NCBI RefSeq assembly: GCF_008831285.2
Contig: NC_045142.1
Span: forward strand, 811,001-875,000
Direction: 5' to 3'
Source: Nymphaea colorata
Lineage: Eukaryota; Streptophyta; Magnoliopsida; Nymphaeales; Nymphaeaceae
DNA length: 64,000 nt
The position numbers and the translations under genes are program-made. The notes under the pieces are model-generated. The model saw only the letters and a program-made list of their open reading frames with translations. It was not told the DNA's origin and searched no databases. Of this stretch, positions 14,919 to 28,595 are shown piece by piece. Within the stretch, counting starts at the first letter, position 1; each line of letters starts with the position of its first letter.

Positions 14919-17578
14919 ATGACCAGCAGGAAATTCGGTGGGCGTCAGCCGACGGGTACTCCGTCCGTCGGTTGGTCGGCCGTCGTCGTCATCGCGTCGC
15001 TGCTTGCTGGCGCCTCCGTCGTCCACAACATTTTCAAGCCCGATTTGGTAGTTTTCTTTCATCTTCTTCCATTCGATTTGTTTGCTTCTATCATCAATAA
15101 ATGAGCTGTTATTTCTTTTTAAATTATCTTGTTCCTTCACGGAAAAATTGCAAGAGTTGGGGATCGCAGAAGCGGCTCATTTTGGTGCCCAACTTTGCTG
15201 TTTGGTGTATGTTTTTTCCTTGAACGAACCATGCAATGATCAGTGGTTGTTTCTTTTAGATGAGCTTGCCCAGACGTTAATGGGTTACTCAGTTGGGGAA
15301 CAAAGAAATAACTCATTTTGGTAGCCAGACTTGGCTGCTAGTGTGCTGTTGCTCATTGAATTTGTCGTTTACTGAGTACCAAGTTCACTGGTTTTCTTTT
15401 TCTTCTTGTTGTGTGATGATGGTCAAGGTGATTTTCTGGTAATATCGCTTGGATTATTATCTAGAGATCATAGAGTTTAGAAGGATTAAGAGCCTAAACT
15501 TGTAGTCTAATCCCTTCATCTTATGTCTTACTCAGTATTTGCATAATGTGTGACACTGTTTGCTTCTTTAACAACATTTACATCCATACCATTCTTTTGG
15601 GATAACGAGAATTGATTGGTCAATACAACATGTTATATTTCTTAGTCTGCATCAACCTCCCAGTCTAGAGACTTTTAATCGGGTTGATGTATAACCTGGA
15701 CCAGCAATAGGGTCAGCTGATTTTCACAGTTTCATGAACTTTCGGCTGGTAAAAAGGTTACGGTTAAATGTGTATGAAGTATAAATTGTGGGGGTGTTAT
15801 GGTAACTTCAGTTGATTTATCATTTATGCATAAAAGATTAGTAGTTTACTGATTTTTCCTTATCGCTATTAAGCTCTCCAGCTGCGTTTATCAATCATTA
15901 CAGATTTACACTTAAGATTATCTCATACCCACATTATTTGCTTTTGATTTTCATCCAACAGTTTGCACTCAACAGCATGACATGGATCCTATTTCTTGAG
16001 GTGTTTTTGACTTGTCTTCTTGTGCCACTGTTGATACACTTCTGCTCATTTCTTGGCATATGAAGCATATGTGGACAGGGATCTGTCGTGTAAAGAGTGT
16101 TTCTCTGTCAATATGCTTTTATTGATGCTTATTTTAGTTATATGCTGTACAATGCAATGCATCCTAGCCTGCAGATTAGGTCTGGTTTGTCCATGATGAA
16201 GATTTGCCATTGTGGGGGGTTCTCAGGATGCTGCTCATCTGTGGAAATTGAATGATTCATAAATGTCGTGGTTGAATTCTTCACCCTCAAATGGGTTCCA
16301 GAAACCATTAACATCAGAGTGCAAGTATTTCCCAACCACTATTATATCTTCAAATACAGAGGTTTAACAGAAATTGATCATCATGTAGTGAAACTCGCAC
16401 CAAGAAAATGTCATGAAATTCTTCAATTGGGATGCATCTAAATTTAGCAATTTATCAAGTTTCTGAAACCAATCTACAGGCAGAACGAAAAAGGGAAGCT
16501 GATTGTGATTGTAACTTGCAAGGATGGCCTTCAACAATTTCATCAATATATATAGGAAACCGTGGATCTATTCATGCCTTTTTCTTTATTAAGCTGTCTG
16601 CTTGAGGGTTTCTAGGCCTTGCTATAGAAAGGGGCACCTGAAGAAGTTGCATTGTTTTAAGACTAGTATTCATCCCTCCACTTCTGATTTGTCATATCCA
16701 GATCTGGCACAAGAAACTCCTTGAGAATCTTCATTACAAGCTGCAACTTGAAGATCTAGAGGCCTAAGGCTCTGGAAGCCCTTACTTCCATCTCTTTCCA
16801 TCTTTAGTGAGATTGCTATTCCAAGAACAATCTATATTTTCTTCTGTTATCCTATAATATGGCATTGTTGCAACAGTGCCATTTTCAATATGCTATGACA
16901 GTAGAAAAACTAAGAAATGTCAATTGGCCTAGGTGTTTTATCCATGCAAATAAAGCTTTAAAGAGTCTTCTAATAATTTATGCTGGCTTGGTTAATATAA
17001 TATGTGAATGATAATAAAGAACCAAAAGCTGGATCATGCATGTGTCTACCTAACTCTTCCAGTTAGCTTGCATTCTTGTTCTAAGTTTCATCGATCTCAT
17101 AACAATGGTTTCTAGATTTTTTGCGGTCACTATCTAGTCATGTAAATCTGCTATAACAGCCTTGGTATTTTGCTTCCGTGCATTCCTCCTTGAGAAGGGG
17201 AGTGTACAGATCATGCATGTGTCTACCTAACTCTCCCAGTTAGCTTGCATTCTTGTTTTAAGTTTCATCGATCTCATAACAATGGTTTCTAGATTTTTTG
17301 CGGTCACTATCTAGTCATGTAAATCTGCTATAACAGCCTTGGTATTTTGCTTCAGTGCATTCCTCCTTGAGAAGGGGAGTGTACAGATCATCATCCACAA
17401 TAGCATGGCAAACATCTATTATAAGATATACCCTGCTTTAACGGTGGCCAGAATTTCAGGGGTGCCATTGAGAGATTTGCTTACATATGTTTCACTTACA
17501 ATTCTGAAATCAGAACTGTCGAAAAGCCAAAATTGTTAAGATCAAATATATGGAGAAACCAAATTCTGCTCTCTCTTG

Positions 17579-17609
<31 letters not shown>

Positions 17610-18982
17610 GCACACGCACACACACACACACTCACACATGTGCCAACAGACAGAGGTAAGGCTTAGCTATGCTTCCAAAAGGAATAGGGGCATGGTATGG
17701 GCTGTGTCCATCTTTTGCTATTAATTCTATCTTCTGTGATTCAAACCTTACAAACATGAAACATGATACTTGTAGTTTATTTAGTTACTGAATAGTACAT
17801 TTTCTAATGTTTAAGGCATAAATAGACTTACGCACAAGGGCCATGTATACCTGGTAGGTGGGTTAGCTTAAGGCCCCCAGTTGAAGGAGCCCTGGAGTTC
17901 ATTGCGTTGTCTGTGCATCATCTTCCCCAAGGTTCACGATGAGGGGTAACACAAGGATTTTACACCAAGAGATAACTGGAATTGGAACACGACATTGAAT
18001 ACATGTGCCTCTTGGGTCTCATGCCAACATATCCAAAGCACTTGTAGTTTCCCGTATGATCAAAGAAAATAAGAAGCCAGTCTTGACATAAGACACTGCG
18101 GCCATGTTGAACCAATATTTCGCCATGAAGGAATCAGGTATTTGCAATTAAAGGTTTCAAATATAAGCACGTTTTCTAGCAAATGGTGGCATTATTAAAA
18201 CATCTAAAATGCAAGGTTAGCAAAAGAAAGAACTTTTGCTACTATGATTTTCATGGTTAATCTAGACTTCTTCCATAATTAAACTAGGGAGAAGTAATAT
18301 TTTTTCTGGATATGATCAAGATGGTTTCCGAGTTATTTTTTATCTTCTTAGAATCCAATTCATGACAAATTACTTCTAGTTAATAAAATATGTTTATATT
18401 AGAGAAGTCCATCATATTCTATGGTGACCTTTGTGCTGAGATTTGTTCCCTTTTAGGTGTTACAACTTACAAGCATATGCATGCCTGTTTTCTTGACTTA
18501 CAACTAGTGATGTCATCTAAGACACTCTCTCAAGATCTTTAGCTGCCAAACATTAACTGCTGTAGTTCACTTTATTGTGAGACGGGAGGCTGAGGGCATG
18601 TAGGTGTGGACTCTTTGCTTGTTCAGACAATCATCGTATCTTGTCACATCTAATCAGCAACATGATTCTTTTGAAAATAGCAGTTATTAAATGGGAGCCT
18701 ATCTTGACAGGTGATTTCACAAGGTCAGTTTTATGCCTTCAGGAATTTGACATATTGAGGACTGATTCATAAAAAATTCATTATTCAAAGTCAGTGAGGT
18801 CTATGATTTCTTTTATATTTCTTGGAGCATTGTGGAATCTTCTTATGATAGAGTAAGTGAGGTTATGATGGAGCAGTGGCTGATCCCCTGCTAACTATTC
18901 CTTTAAATTGATGCAGACATTGCCACCAGTAGAGCAAGTTGAGGAAGGAGATAAAGCACCCACGAATTTTAAAGGTCGATAA
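14919..18982 (+). CDS. Small single-helix protein, UQCC6/BRAWNIN-like (putative complex III assembly factor)
   Basis: Exon 1 (14919-15047) and exon 2 (18917-18982) join in phase 0 across a 3.87-kb GT-AG intron to give 64 residues. Residues 1-17 are polar (TSRKFGGRQPTGTPSVG). Residues 18-35 are hydrophobic and can form one membrane helix. Then comes VVHNIFKPDLTLPPVE and an acidic, polar tail. The layout of one short helix followed by a VVH...PDLT(I/L)P motif is what I know from animal UQCC6 (C12orf73/BRAWNIN), a mitochondrial inner-membrane micropeptide needed to assemble respiratory complex III. The plant role is inferred from that likeness alone. The strict exon phase, an intron placed exactly before TLPP, and the shared promoter support a real gene. 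A mitochondrial location is not shown by the sequence. Confidence 0.72.
17033..17386. repeat. 177-bp tandem duplication (two copies)
   Basis: Two head-to-tail copies, 17033-17209 and 17210-17386, differ at only a few bases (TCTTCC/TCTCCC, TTCTAAG/TTTTAAG, CTTCCGTG/CTTCAGTG). The period is exactly 177 bp. It lies in the long intron of the UQCC6-like gene. Confidence 0.92.
17580..17638. repeat. Compound (CT)n(CA)n microsatellite
   Basis: A CT run at 17580-17594 passes directly into a slightly interrupted CA run at 17595-17638. It is intronic. Confidence 0.9.
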
Positions 18983-21900
18983 TATTGCAAGCATGGAAAC
19001 AGAAGATATCTGGACAAGGATGATGCTTTAGAAAGATTTCAAGATGGCTACCTTTGACTTATTTTGTATGTCTCATTACAGACTGGGAAATGTAAATGCA
19101 GAAAGCCGGCAGAGGAAAACAATTACCATTGGTGATTTCATTGTTTTCATTATGGAATCTCTTAAGACATGCCACATATTCTCTCTGCAAACAGCACATT
19201 ATTCTGCATGGCATCGCTAATGGGCCATTTGGCAACAGTAATCATATGAAACACTCTTTATAGTATTTGAAATCTGTCCCAATTTCTAGGGCAGATTCAT
19301 GAAACAGTTACAAATTGTTTCCATTACCAAACTGCCCCCAAGATACAAGTTCAATATTGATCAAGTTTATATGATCTACCTGATATTACTGGTCTTTGGA
19401 AATATCTGTTCATCGCGATCTTTGAAAGTGCATCGTGTGAAGAAGCTGGTCGCAGTACAATTCCCTCAGTTGATTTTTTTTTTGTCCTTTTCCCATCTCT
19501 TCTTTGAGGAAGCTTTTTTATATTCTTTTCCGTTTGCCTTGGGACGGCGTCTCCTAGTTTTACAGCACCGACTGCAGCATAACCTGGTTGATTAGTCACT
19601 TAAAGGGTGATACGGCTTGGTCTTATGTGTACGCTAGACTGTTAGTATTGATTATGCGCGTGCAGCACAAGTTTTTAACATGTTAAATCGATAAGAACCT
19701 TTTACAACGTTTAAGCTTTTTTTTTTTTTATAGTCAAATAGTTTACATTTCTAGAGTTTGTATGGCACTGACATTTTTATGAGAACGACTCCAGAATGTC
19801 CTCTTCCAAAATAACGTTTCTCATAACTGGTGTTTGTTGATTCCGAGATTTAATGACATCACGTATAATTTTCTGTTGGCATTTCTTAGGTTATAATTTC
19901 CTTTAGAATTTATTTCTAAAGTCTGATCTTGGTGAAGTTTTTTTTTTCCCCACTCTTTTGTGATATCTAAGGAAACATTGGGTTGGGTATTAGCAAGATT
20001 GGCTAAGGACCGAAGGGAGAAATCAACTTGGCAACCTGATCCAACATTGGCTTTTACATTACGGTGTCTGTTTTCTTAATGCACCTAACAGTCACAATGA
20101 AGAGCCCTGGTTGAATCCACTTTTCCACAGCTTGAAGCTAAAAACAAAGCGCAAAATGACAATGCTGAGCTAAAGAGCGTCAGGGGGAAAAAGCTTGAGA
20201 GTCTCCCAAGAAAAAGAAATAAAAGATACACTAAAATAACAGATAAAGAAGAACGGGACCCATAAAACTTCTGCATTGAAAGTTTTAATAGAGAGAACCT
20301 CGAGTAAGTACCGGCATCTGCTTGCTTTCCCCTTTATTGGTGAAGTTGAGGACCATATGAATGCAAAAATAGAAACTGTTTACAGAATAGACTATGATTT
20401 TAGTTTCAAAAGTGTAAGAATTCGGAAGTACATGCTTTGTAAGGCCTCCCAAGACCACAAAAAACAAATGTTTTTCCTTACTTTAAGGCCTCTAAAAGTG
20501 ACCCTGTTTATGGTTCTTTTCTTACCTCTTTTCTCTTTGTGTCCATTTATTATGGCCCCGGTCAATCTTGTGCTATCTTTGGTATATTCCAAGCTTATGG
20601 CCAAAGCTAAGTTATGTCTGTGACTTTGCTCTTTCCATAAGAATTTGCAACCTATGAGCATCTACACCACATTGATGAGATCTAGCATGTGATTGGGATG
20701 CTTTCATTTGTTTTCTTCTTTACGGTACAAAAGGACAATTCATGTTTCAACCTGACCTCAATAACTTATCATGACCTTTACCAACATGAAAAGATGTTCA
20801 GTTATTATAATATGTGAGAATGCTATGGGTAGAGAGTTGGGCTTGAGATCTTCAAGTCTAATGGCGTTAAGGGTTTCATATATAACGTAACTTTATTCTT
20901 GATGTGTAGAGAATACTTTAATCCTTTTCATTTAACATGTTCTTTCCAATTGGCTGACCATATGGTTTGGTAGACCATATCAGGTTATTGCCAATAAATG
21001 CACTCTAGGGACCATTTGGAAAACATTATGTTACTGTCTTATGCACCTAACCCAAAAATTAGTTAGATTCACTTAACACTTTAAAAAGTTATTCATGCAG
21101 ATTTATGAGATGATAACAATGTGTTACTCATGCGAAACAGCCCCTTAAGTACTGAATTCGCAAGGTGTGTTGGTCCTGTTGGACCCCTTGCACCAAACTG
21201 TGTGAGGGGTATTTACATCTTTTGAAAGAAAAAATTTTCACATTTCATTGCCCTTAGACAGGGTTCTTTTTTTCTTTATTTTTCTTAATGCAGGGGCATT
21301 TTAGTCATTCAGGTTCCAACAACTCTATTCCCCCACCCGGACATGTAGCCTGCCTTGCTGAACTCTAGAATTCTTCTTCAACTTGAACATATGAACTTCG
21401 GCTGCCGGAGGCTCAGCAATTCACGATATTTGCTAAAGAAAAGGACCGTTGGGGGAAAATATGGAAACAACTGGATTTGGATTTCCGACATGACAAGTAG
21501 TTATTCTCTTCACAGCTACTCCCCATATTTGTAGGTATATTATGTTCTAGAAACTCAACATGCAGTGTATAATAAGAACATAACCCGTTCGATAAAAAGC
21601 ATATTGAAATAAGAATATTCTACATAAAGTTGATCATTAGTGATCCAAGTTAAACGAACCACAGGTTAAAAGATATAGGCTCGTTTGCTAGAATTTTACG
21701 AGTGGAAGTTCAGTGGGCTCATAGGAAATGACAAACCTAGCTAGCTATGATAGATGTGAGGTATCAAACAATGTCACAGAAACAGCACCATATTTGCTCC
21801 AGTGATTGTTGATCACCTGTGAATGGTAAGTTCCAGCTGCAGGTCTCTCCGTTAAAAAGGAACAGTAAGAACTGATCCCGCCATATATCCAACACGAAGA

Positions 21901-24871
21901 TGAATCGAGGGCAGAGAAGATCTATACTGTTCTGCAGAAAAAATGTGATTAACTCTCCGAATAATTTATGATATGATCCTTCTCAGGACGCAAGAAACCT
22001 GATGTGGGCCTGCTCCGATACGGCCCGACCAAACCCATATTGGCCTTTCGAATCAGAATCCTCATTCATGGTGAAGAAGAAGATCTAAGAAGAAAAAGAC
22101 AGATATGCAGGGTTGAGCGTCATGGCTTAGAATAATTAGATGCGATCCAAAGTTGCAGAAATTATGATTAGTAATTTTGTCTTGTTTTCCGGGAGAGAGA
22201 GATAGAGGATGACGTAGTACTGCTATTTCAAGGAAAAAAGAAGAGGAAGTACTCACTCAGTTGTCTTGTATGGATATCCATATCTGTATAATGCAGGTCC
22301 ACCCCTTAGACAATATAATTGAAAAATCGAAATCCTTACTTGGTCCAAATGCTGCATGTATGTATTTTTACCTCAAACAGTCTTATGAAACAGTACTAGA
22401 ACTAAAATAATTAGAAAAATAATCCGATTTTAAGATTTTTTTTGGGCGATAATAATCTGACGACCCAGCTAATTATTGATCATTTTAAAATGACAAATAT
22501 ATAAGGTCGGTGGCTTTTATGATAATGAAATTTAATATTCTTGGCAAAGATAACCATAACATGTGTTCTATATATCACTGATTTATGCATTCCTTGACTA
22601 ATTAGTATACGCATATAGGTTTTCTGAAAACTTAAAAAAACAATGGCTTAGCTTAAAAAGAAAAAAACCATCTTCATGCATGAAAGAACATGATTAGATG
22701 TCTATTCTTAAAATTAACAAATCAATCGCAACAAATATGTCTGTGTTTTGCAGTTTCGGTCACTTTAGAAGCTACTGTTTTTAAAACTCAGAGGAGATAG
22801 AGAAAATTAATGACGGGTACTATTATGCAATAACGAAGCAACAAAGTAATCCCTTCACCATCGTGCCAAGCACCACCACAAAGAGGAAACAGTTAGAAGT
22901 CCTTGACCACACTGAACATGCATGCTGTCGGTTCTGATCTTGTTAAGACGAAACATGTTTACTTTAGAAGGTTTTCTGCACTTCTTTTTCGTTTTCTTTG
23001 TCATGAAAACAGACAACAAGAAAAGATTTTTCCATCATTTTTTTCCCTGCTTGCTGCATCAGTCGATGAAGGAAGCATACCTTTTCAAACTTCTATATTC
23101 TATGCTGAAAAAAGCAAAGCCCTCTCCCCGAGTGTTTCTGCAGTCCTGTTCACATAAGAATATTTTTTCTTTCCTATATAACTTCACTTTCACACACTAC
23201 TAGAGCAGATGATTAGTAAATGGGGATCCAATGACTCCTTTTTCTTCTTTCTTCCAATGCAGTAAACTTCGAGAAAAGATTATAAAAACATCCCGGTAGT
23301 TTCCGGACAGTTTGGAAGTGTGTGTGTGTGTGTAATCCGCTTTTTCTCCTTTAACAATTTGTTATTTTTCGGGATTGAATGCCTCAGCCTCTGGTCATCA
23401 GTCCACAAATACGCGTAGATTAGTTAGGGAAATCCAAAGTGGCCTTTATGTCTCAATGATCGCAAACTTGAAAATTATCGAGATAAATACTAGCACCACG
23501 TCTGTATAGAAAATTGTATTTCTTTTCACAGTTTCTTTCCTTAATGTTTTGAAGAAATGACTTGAGTTATAGATGATTCTTGGTTATTTTACGGCCTGCT
23601 GCAACAAAAACGTCCATTTCAGAAAAGGAAAATCCATAACTGATCATCTTCTAGATCTCACAGACAGAACTCAATCACTCAAGTGGATTTTTAAATTTTT
23701 GATATAATAGTAGTTCCCACTAAGATCAAGTTGGTCTCCCATGATTCCATTTCCTCAGTGAATCGTTTCTGCAAGTGTTCTTTCTTTCTTCTAACCGACG
23801 TTATGGCTCCTTTTGAATTCAATGCAGCACATTAGCTTTCCTCTCTCGCTTAACCACTCTTTCTTCATTGGTGCACAAGCAAAAGTTGCTAAACTGGGGA
23901 AACATCTTAACGTGTTTGAAAATTTGAAGATAATTAATTAATGAATCACGAATTACTATCACTTGACACAGAAGGCTTACGTTCTAACTGGTGTTGCGCA
24001 CCGATCCTTTTCATATTTTATTATTGTCACAGGCGCCGTACATAGTTGGTGTTCAAGGTTAAAAAGAAAAAAGAAACAATACTGTATGAGGACAGTGTAT
24101 GGATATGGGAGTGCTCACACAGTGGGATGTGAGTCAACTTAGCTTAATGTTCCTTAATTTCGTCTTCCATTTGGGCATGGCATGCCTGGTCCCATGATGA
24201 GCAACAGATAGAAGACAAACAAGAATTTGGATTATATGATCCTTGACGTCACTCTTTAATGCATTTCTTCCATTCCTTTTTCAATTGGTAAACTGAGATT
24301 AAGCAGATTTCTCCTTAGATTTATGTCAAGAGACAGAATTCTTGTGAGTCGAAGTGAGAGCTCCTCCAAACTTACAAGTTCTAACCGAGTCCCGTTCCTG
24401 CCAGGTGGATGAAATGAATGGACAACGGGTAAACTGACTGCTTTCGTTGATTTTGGTAAGATCTGGAAGCAAAGGAGAATCATCCCAACCGGTCCGCAAC
24501 CCTCCAATCAATATCCTTATGTACCAAACAAATGGGTGGTGCTCTTGAATAGTCCAAAGTTTAATCTTACAACTTTTCTTATAAATAGCCATCATGATCA
24601 TGCATGTGGATCAGGCCTTAGCGATTTGGATGCTGATCTTAAATAAAGGAAGATCATGCAACGTCTGTGCTGTCTGATTTGATCTGATTCAGTAGAAAGA
24701 TCTCACAACGACAATAGAAGTGGATCGACAATGTTAATGATGATAAAAAATAATCATTATATGTTTGGTTTTTAAGTTCTTGCTGCATTGAATTGGCCAA
24801 AATCTGCCTTTTCAAGCACTTAGACTATCAAAACCGGAACATAATTGTCATGTAAACTGACTTCCATGGCT

Positions 24872-24897
<26 letters not shown>
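24872..24897. repeat. (GA)n microsatellite
   Basis: Uninterrupted GA units in intergenic DNA. Confidence 0.9.
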
Positions 24898-24902
<5 letters not shown>

Positions 24903-25096
24903 AAAAGGGAAAGTTGATGGATCGGATCGGACTATTCATGAGGCTGATCCACGTGAAGATGTTAACATTAGGCATAGAATTTTGGGCTGCGGCCAGTCTT
25001 GACAGCCGTACCAACAACATAGACAAGCACCTCATCTCTCTTTCCGACCACTGCTGCTGCTATTGCTGCTGCTGCTTTTCTGTTGCTGTTGTTGTG

Positions 25097-25122
25097 GATG
25101 ATGATGATGATGATGATGATGA
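25097..25122. repeat. (GAT)n microsatellite
   Basis: Eight or nine GAT units just right of a CTG/TTG-rich stretch (25050-25096). Translated it gives runs of Asp or His, which explains the apparent homopolymer proteins in this area. Confidence 0.9.
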
Positions 25123-25998
25123 ACACCCATAACTGGCTTACCTATGAAGAAGATTCTTTTTCTTTCCCTTTCTTCTTTTCCTTCTCTTTCTTTCTTTTCC
25201 TTATTCACTAACCGAATCTGCAGCTTCATTACCCGTGGTCATCTTTTTGACTGCTTTCAAGGTTTACCAAACTGGCCTTCATGTCAATCTGCCATACCCA
25301 CAATCAATTACAGCAATCTATTGGCCTCTTATGATCTCCCAATGATAAAGGTACATTATTCTCTCTCTCGCCCCCTCTATCTCTTTTTTGTTGGTAGGGC
25401 TGCTTATGTTTCTCTAGTTACCAAAGAATGCAAGACAATGATGATATGGCATCTTTCTTTTTTCTGGTGATGATTAAACATGCTTAAGATGTTAGATTGT
25501 CATATGTGTGGGTCCAAATTCCATATGAATCCCATGCCAATGCAGTGTACAACGTCACACTTATGGCCATACTCAGTAGGAAGACGCTGTCAAAGAGTCG
25601 AAGAATTCACACAAACATAATAGAGTCCAAAAGAAAATTAACATTCATACGGTCCTAATCATCCATTACAATTTAATGGTATGAGTAAGCGTCTAGATCA
25701 ATGGGATAAGAAATTCAGGAATATATGGAAAGTGGAAGCAAAGGATCAGTGAAATATATATCTTCAGTATCCAAATTCCAAGCCAAGAAAAAAATCAATG
25801 AGTGGATGAGGTAGCAGATACTCATCAGAAGGTACATGATTGTTTGGTTGGTTATTCATGACGGGAAAGAAAGGGTGGCAGGGGGTGGGGGGACCTCGAC
25901 CCACCGGCCACCACCCACTAGAGAGCAGAAGAAGCAGCAGCCGCTGCTGGCCTGCTGCTGCAGAGTGAGGGGGGAAGTGTGCTGCTTTTTCGCTTTAT

Positions 25999-26001
<3 letters not shown>

Positions 26002-26029
<28 letters not shown>
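26002..26029. repeat. (CT)n microsatellite
   Basis: Fourteen CT units. A second CT run lies at 26268-26302 and a third, interrupted one at 26743-26768. Confidence 0.9.
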
Positions 26030-26265
26030 GGTTACCAATCTGTCTCGGGGACCGGGAAAAGGAGGTACCCCTCACATGGAAGAAAAGGAAGGGTGGCAGA
26101 GCAACTAAATTAACCAAAGTTGAGGGGAAAGAGAAGACAGGCGCATCTGATGATCAATTACCCGCGAACAGGTTTTCAAGATTTTGATTCCCATGACTTT
26201 TGTTCGGCGTCGTTAACAATTTTCTTTTGCAGGTGGAAAAGAGAGATGTCCTAGACACTATCATA

Positions 26266-26302
<37 letters not shown>

Positions 26303-27382
26303 CCCCCTCTGTATATATATATTTACATATTTATATATGCATGCAGTGCAGCAGTGTACACACAACTAGCTGACGAGAAACATTTAATGGGAAAAGGATG
26401 TACATGTTTCTTCCTTTAGACAGATGCATTCAGGAACACAGGAATTCACATACGCACAAGCTCTCTCTGTTACAGAACAGACACATACAATCACATCACT
26501 GGCTGCGCCAGCCTTGTGCACGAGGGGCTTCAAGGATGACAGTCTTAACATATACACGCATATTTTAGCAGAGAATTCACTCATCACTCTCTCTCTCTCA
26601 CTCTCACTCTCAGCGCAGTAATGAGAAAAAAACATGAAGCATATCAAGCGCATATCTAGTCTCTTTATACACAAACGTCTTTAAACTTTAGCAGGCACCA
26701 TGATTGAAACAGGCCTTCATAAAGAAGCTGACACTTGGGCTCTCTCTCTCTCTCTCTCTTTCTCTCTCTTTTTCAACAGTTACGTTCGTTATAAACATGC
26801 AAAGAAGTGAAATAGAAGACGAGAACTTTGAATTCAGATGACTCAAAACGAGCAATATTGCTCCATCTCCTCGCTTCAATCTACAACCGAGAAGGAACAC
26901 CACAACATTCTTGCCCACTTTATGAACTCACTTGAAATAACATCCTTCCTTGTGAATTAACCGATTTTTTCATGTTGGTGCCTCTAGATGTAATCCAAGT
27001 GCACAATGCAACAAATTCGATGGATACAAAAAAGAAAAGGAGAGATGTTCATTGCAAAATTGAAAGCAACACTTGAAGTCGAAGGAAAAAAAAAATAGCT
27101 AACTTCTAACTTGTTACATACTTATATTCAGCTTCCACGGATTTTGTGTTTTTCCCCGGTTCAACCACAGAAAAAGGAAACCAGAAAAAACAAAGAAACA
27201 AAGAAATAGCCTCTCTACTCTACAGATCCCAACAATTAACATAATTGAAATACCCAAGCTGCCTACTTTTAAACACAAGGCCGTTGTTGTCTTATGAGAC
27301 ATCACCAACTCCTAATGTCATGTGCAGACTGTAATCACCTGCAGTAATTCAGTAGATCAAAGTTTACTCCGTCAGATTGGGA

Positions 27383-28595
27383 TCACAAGAGTGAGGTTGT
27401 TGTGGACGGAAAATCCTGAAAATCTCCCCATCCGTTGCCATTCCAATATGCTAGATTCTGTGACTGATTATCCTCCATTTTAATTGAGGCACCGCTGTTG
27501 CCCAAATGGCTCGGTGGCTTTCCTCTCAGCTGATCAGAAGCGCCTGTGCCAAGATACTGGTGCTCCACTAATCCTTCCCCATCAAACGGTAGCAGAAGCT
27601 GGGGCTCTATGTGGACTAAACCTTCAGGCCTTGAGAATGGTGCCGGAAAATGCTGCTGCATCCTCCAATGCCCAAGGCTACTGTTTTCTGCCTGCTCATT
27701 TGGTGCCATAAAATCTAAACCTAAGGAGTTTCCGGCGCCGGTCGACAATAAATCCCGACTCGGGAAGGCCAATCCAATACCCGTGCCCCCATTGCTATAG
27801 TCCGAGAAGCCATGAATTGTAGAAAGAAAAGGAAGCATAGAAGGTGGGGGAGGATGGTTGTCGATCCCAATGATCTCACCGGTGCAGTTACCGGATGAGA
27901 TGATAGTTGCACCACCAGAACTGGTAGCGCTGCTGGTCTCGATAGCCCGAGACCTGTTGGTATTGCTATTATTGTTGTTGCTGCTGTTCTTGCTCCTCTT
28001 GTTCCTTCGGCAGCCGCCGCCGACGGGGACATTCCGGAGAGCTCCACCCTTAGTCCAGTACCGGCGGCAAGTCTTGCAGAAGTGTCGCGGCTGCGAGAGG
28101 CTGTAATTATTGTAATAACAGAATTTGGTGTTAGTCGATTCGCACCGAGGGCACTTGAGGGACAAATCCGGCGGCTGAACTTTAGCTAGCCGAGCTCGTT
28201 CCGCCATCAGGGTCGGCCTCGTCGAGCTGCCGGAGATTGCGCCACCGACTGTAGTTGGAACCATTTCCGAGTGTGGCCTCTGAAGCATCGGTACGGGAGG
28301 GTTGTCCGCAGCCGAAGATCCACCAGTACCACCAACCAAAACGCTGCCTCCGCCACCACTTCTAGCAGCAGCAGAACCACCACCCCCTCCCGGCTGATCC
28401 TGATGGAATTCGACAACACAACGTTTAGTAAAGAAAAATCTAAAGATCGCTAGGGATATTCAAGCGGCCGAGAGCAAAAAGGTATAAATTTTTCCCCTCT
28501 CTTTAGAGAAAATCTTTCTCAAGGAAAGCAATGGAATTTCTTACCTGCTGCCAGTTGGGTGGATCTAAAAAAACCGGAATTCCAGTAAACACCAT
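27383..28595 (-). CDS. Dof-type C2C2 zinc-finger transcription factor
   Basis: Nuclear DNA-binding protein of the plant-specific Dof family, which recognises AAAG cores. Exon 1 (28595-28545) encodes 17 residues starting [18 protein letters not shown] 145-bp phase-0 intron follows, then exon 2 (28399-27383). The total is 355 residues. The Dof finger starts at LKCPRC, with zinc cysteines at about 100, 103, 125 and 128 (CX2CX21CX2C), and continues through [24 protein letters not shown] Gly/Ser/Ala-rich linker, an Asn run and a basic patch flank it, and the C-terminus ends in [12 protein letters not shown]. The N-terminal MVF...LDPPNW signature and this intron position are typical of the PEAR/OBP2 subgroup, which acts in vascular tissue; that placement is inference. 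The leader strand is rich in GA repeats (28755-28773). Confidence 0.96.

Larger units (their letters stand above)
18983..27382. other. Intergenic region between the UQCC6-like gene and Dof
   Basis: This 8.4 kb is AT-rich. No frame resembles a known protein; the longest ones (for example 20276-20623) start at non-ATG codons and look random. The 3'UTR of the UQCC6-like gene must lie at the left end. Microsatellites cluster at the right: GA at 24872-24897, CTG and GAT runs at 25050-25122, CT runs at 26002-26029, 26268-26302 and 26743-26768. The last part, next to Dof, holds that gene's 3' flank. Confidence 0.5.

Noticed and set aside
20110-20150. miR396-like word TTCCACAGCTTGAAGC
   Set aside because: Only the first ten or so bases match, and no complementary arm is evident nearby.
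20276-20623. 115-codon plus-strand open frame
   Set aside because: Starts at TTG, has no recognisable motif, and an equally long frame lies opposite; likely chance.
25032-25229. His- and Asp-rich open frames
   Set aside because: Translations of GAT and CTG microsatellites.
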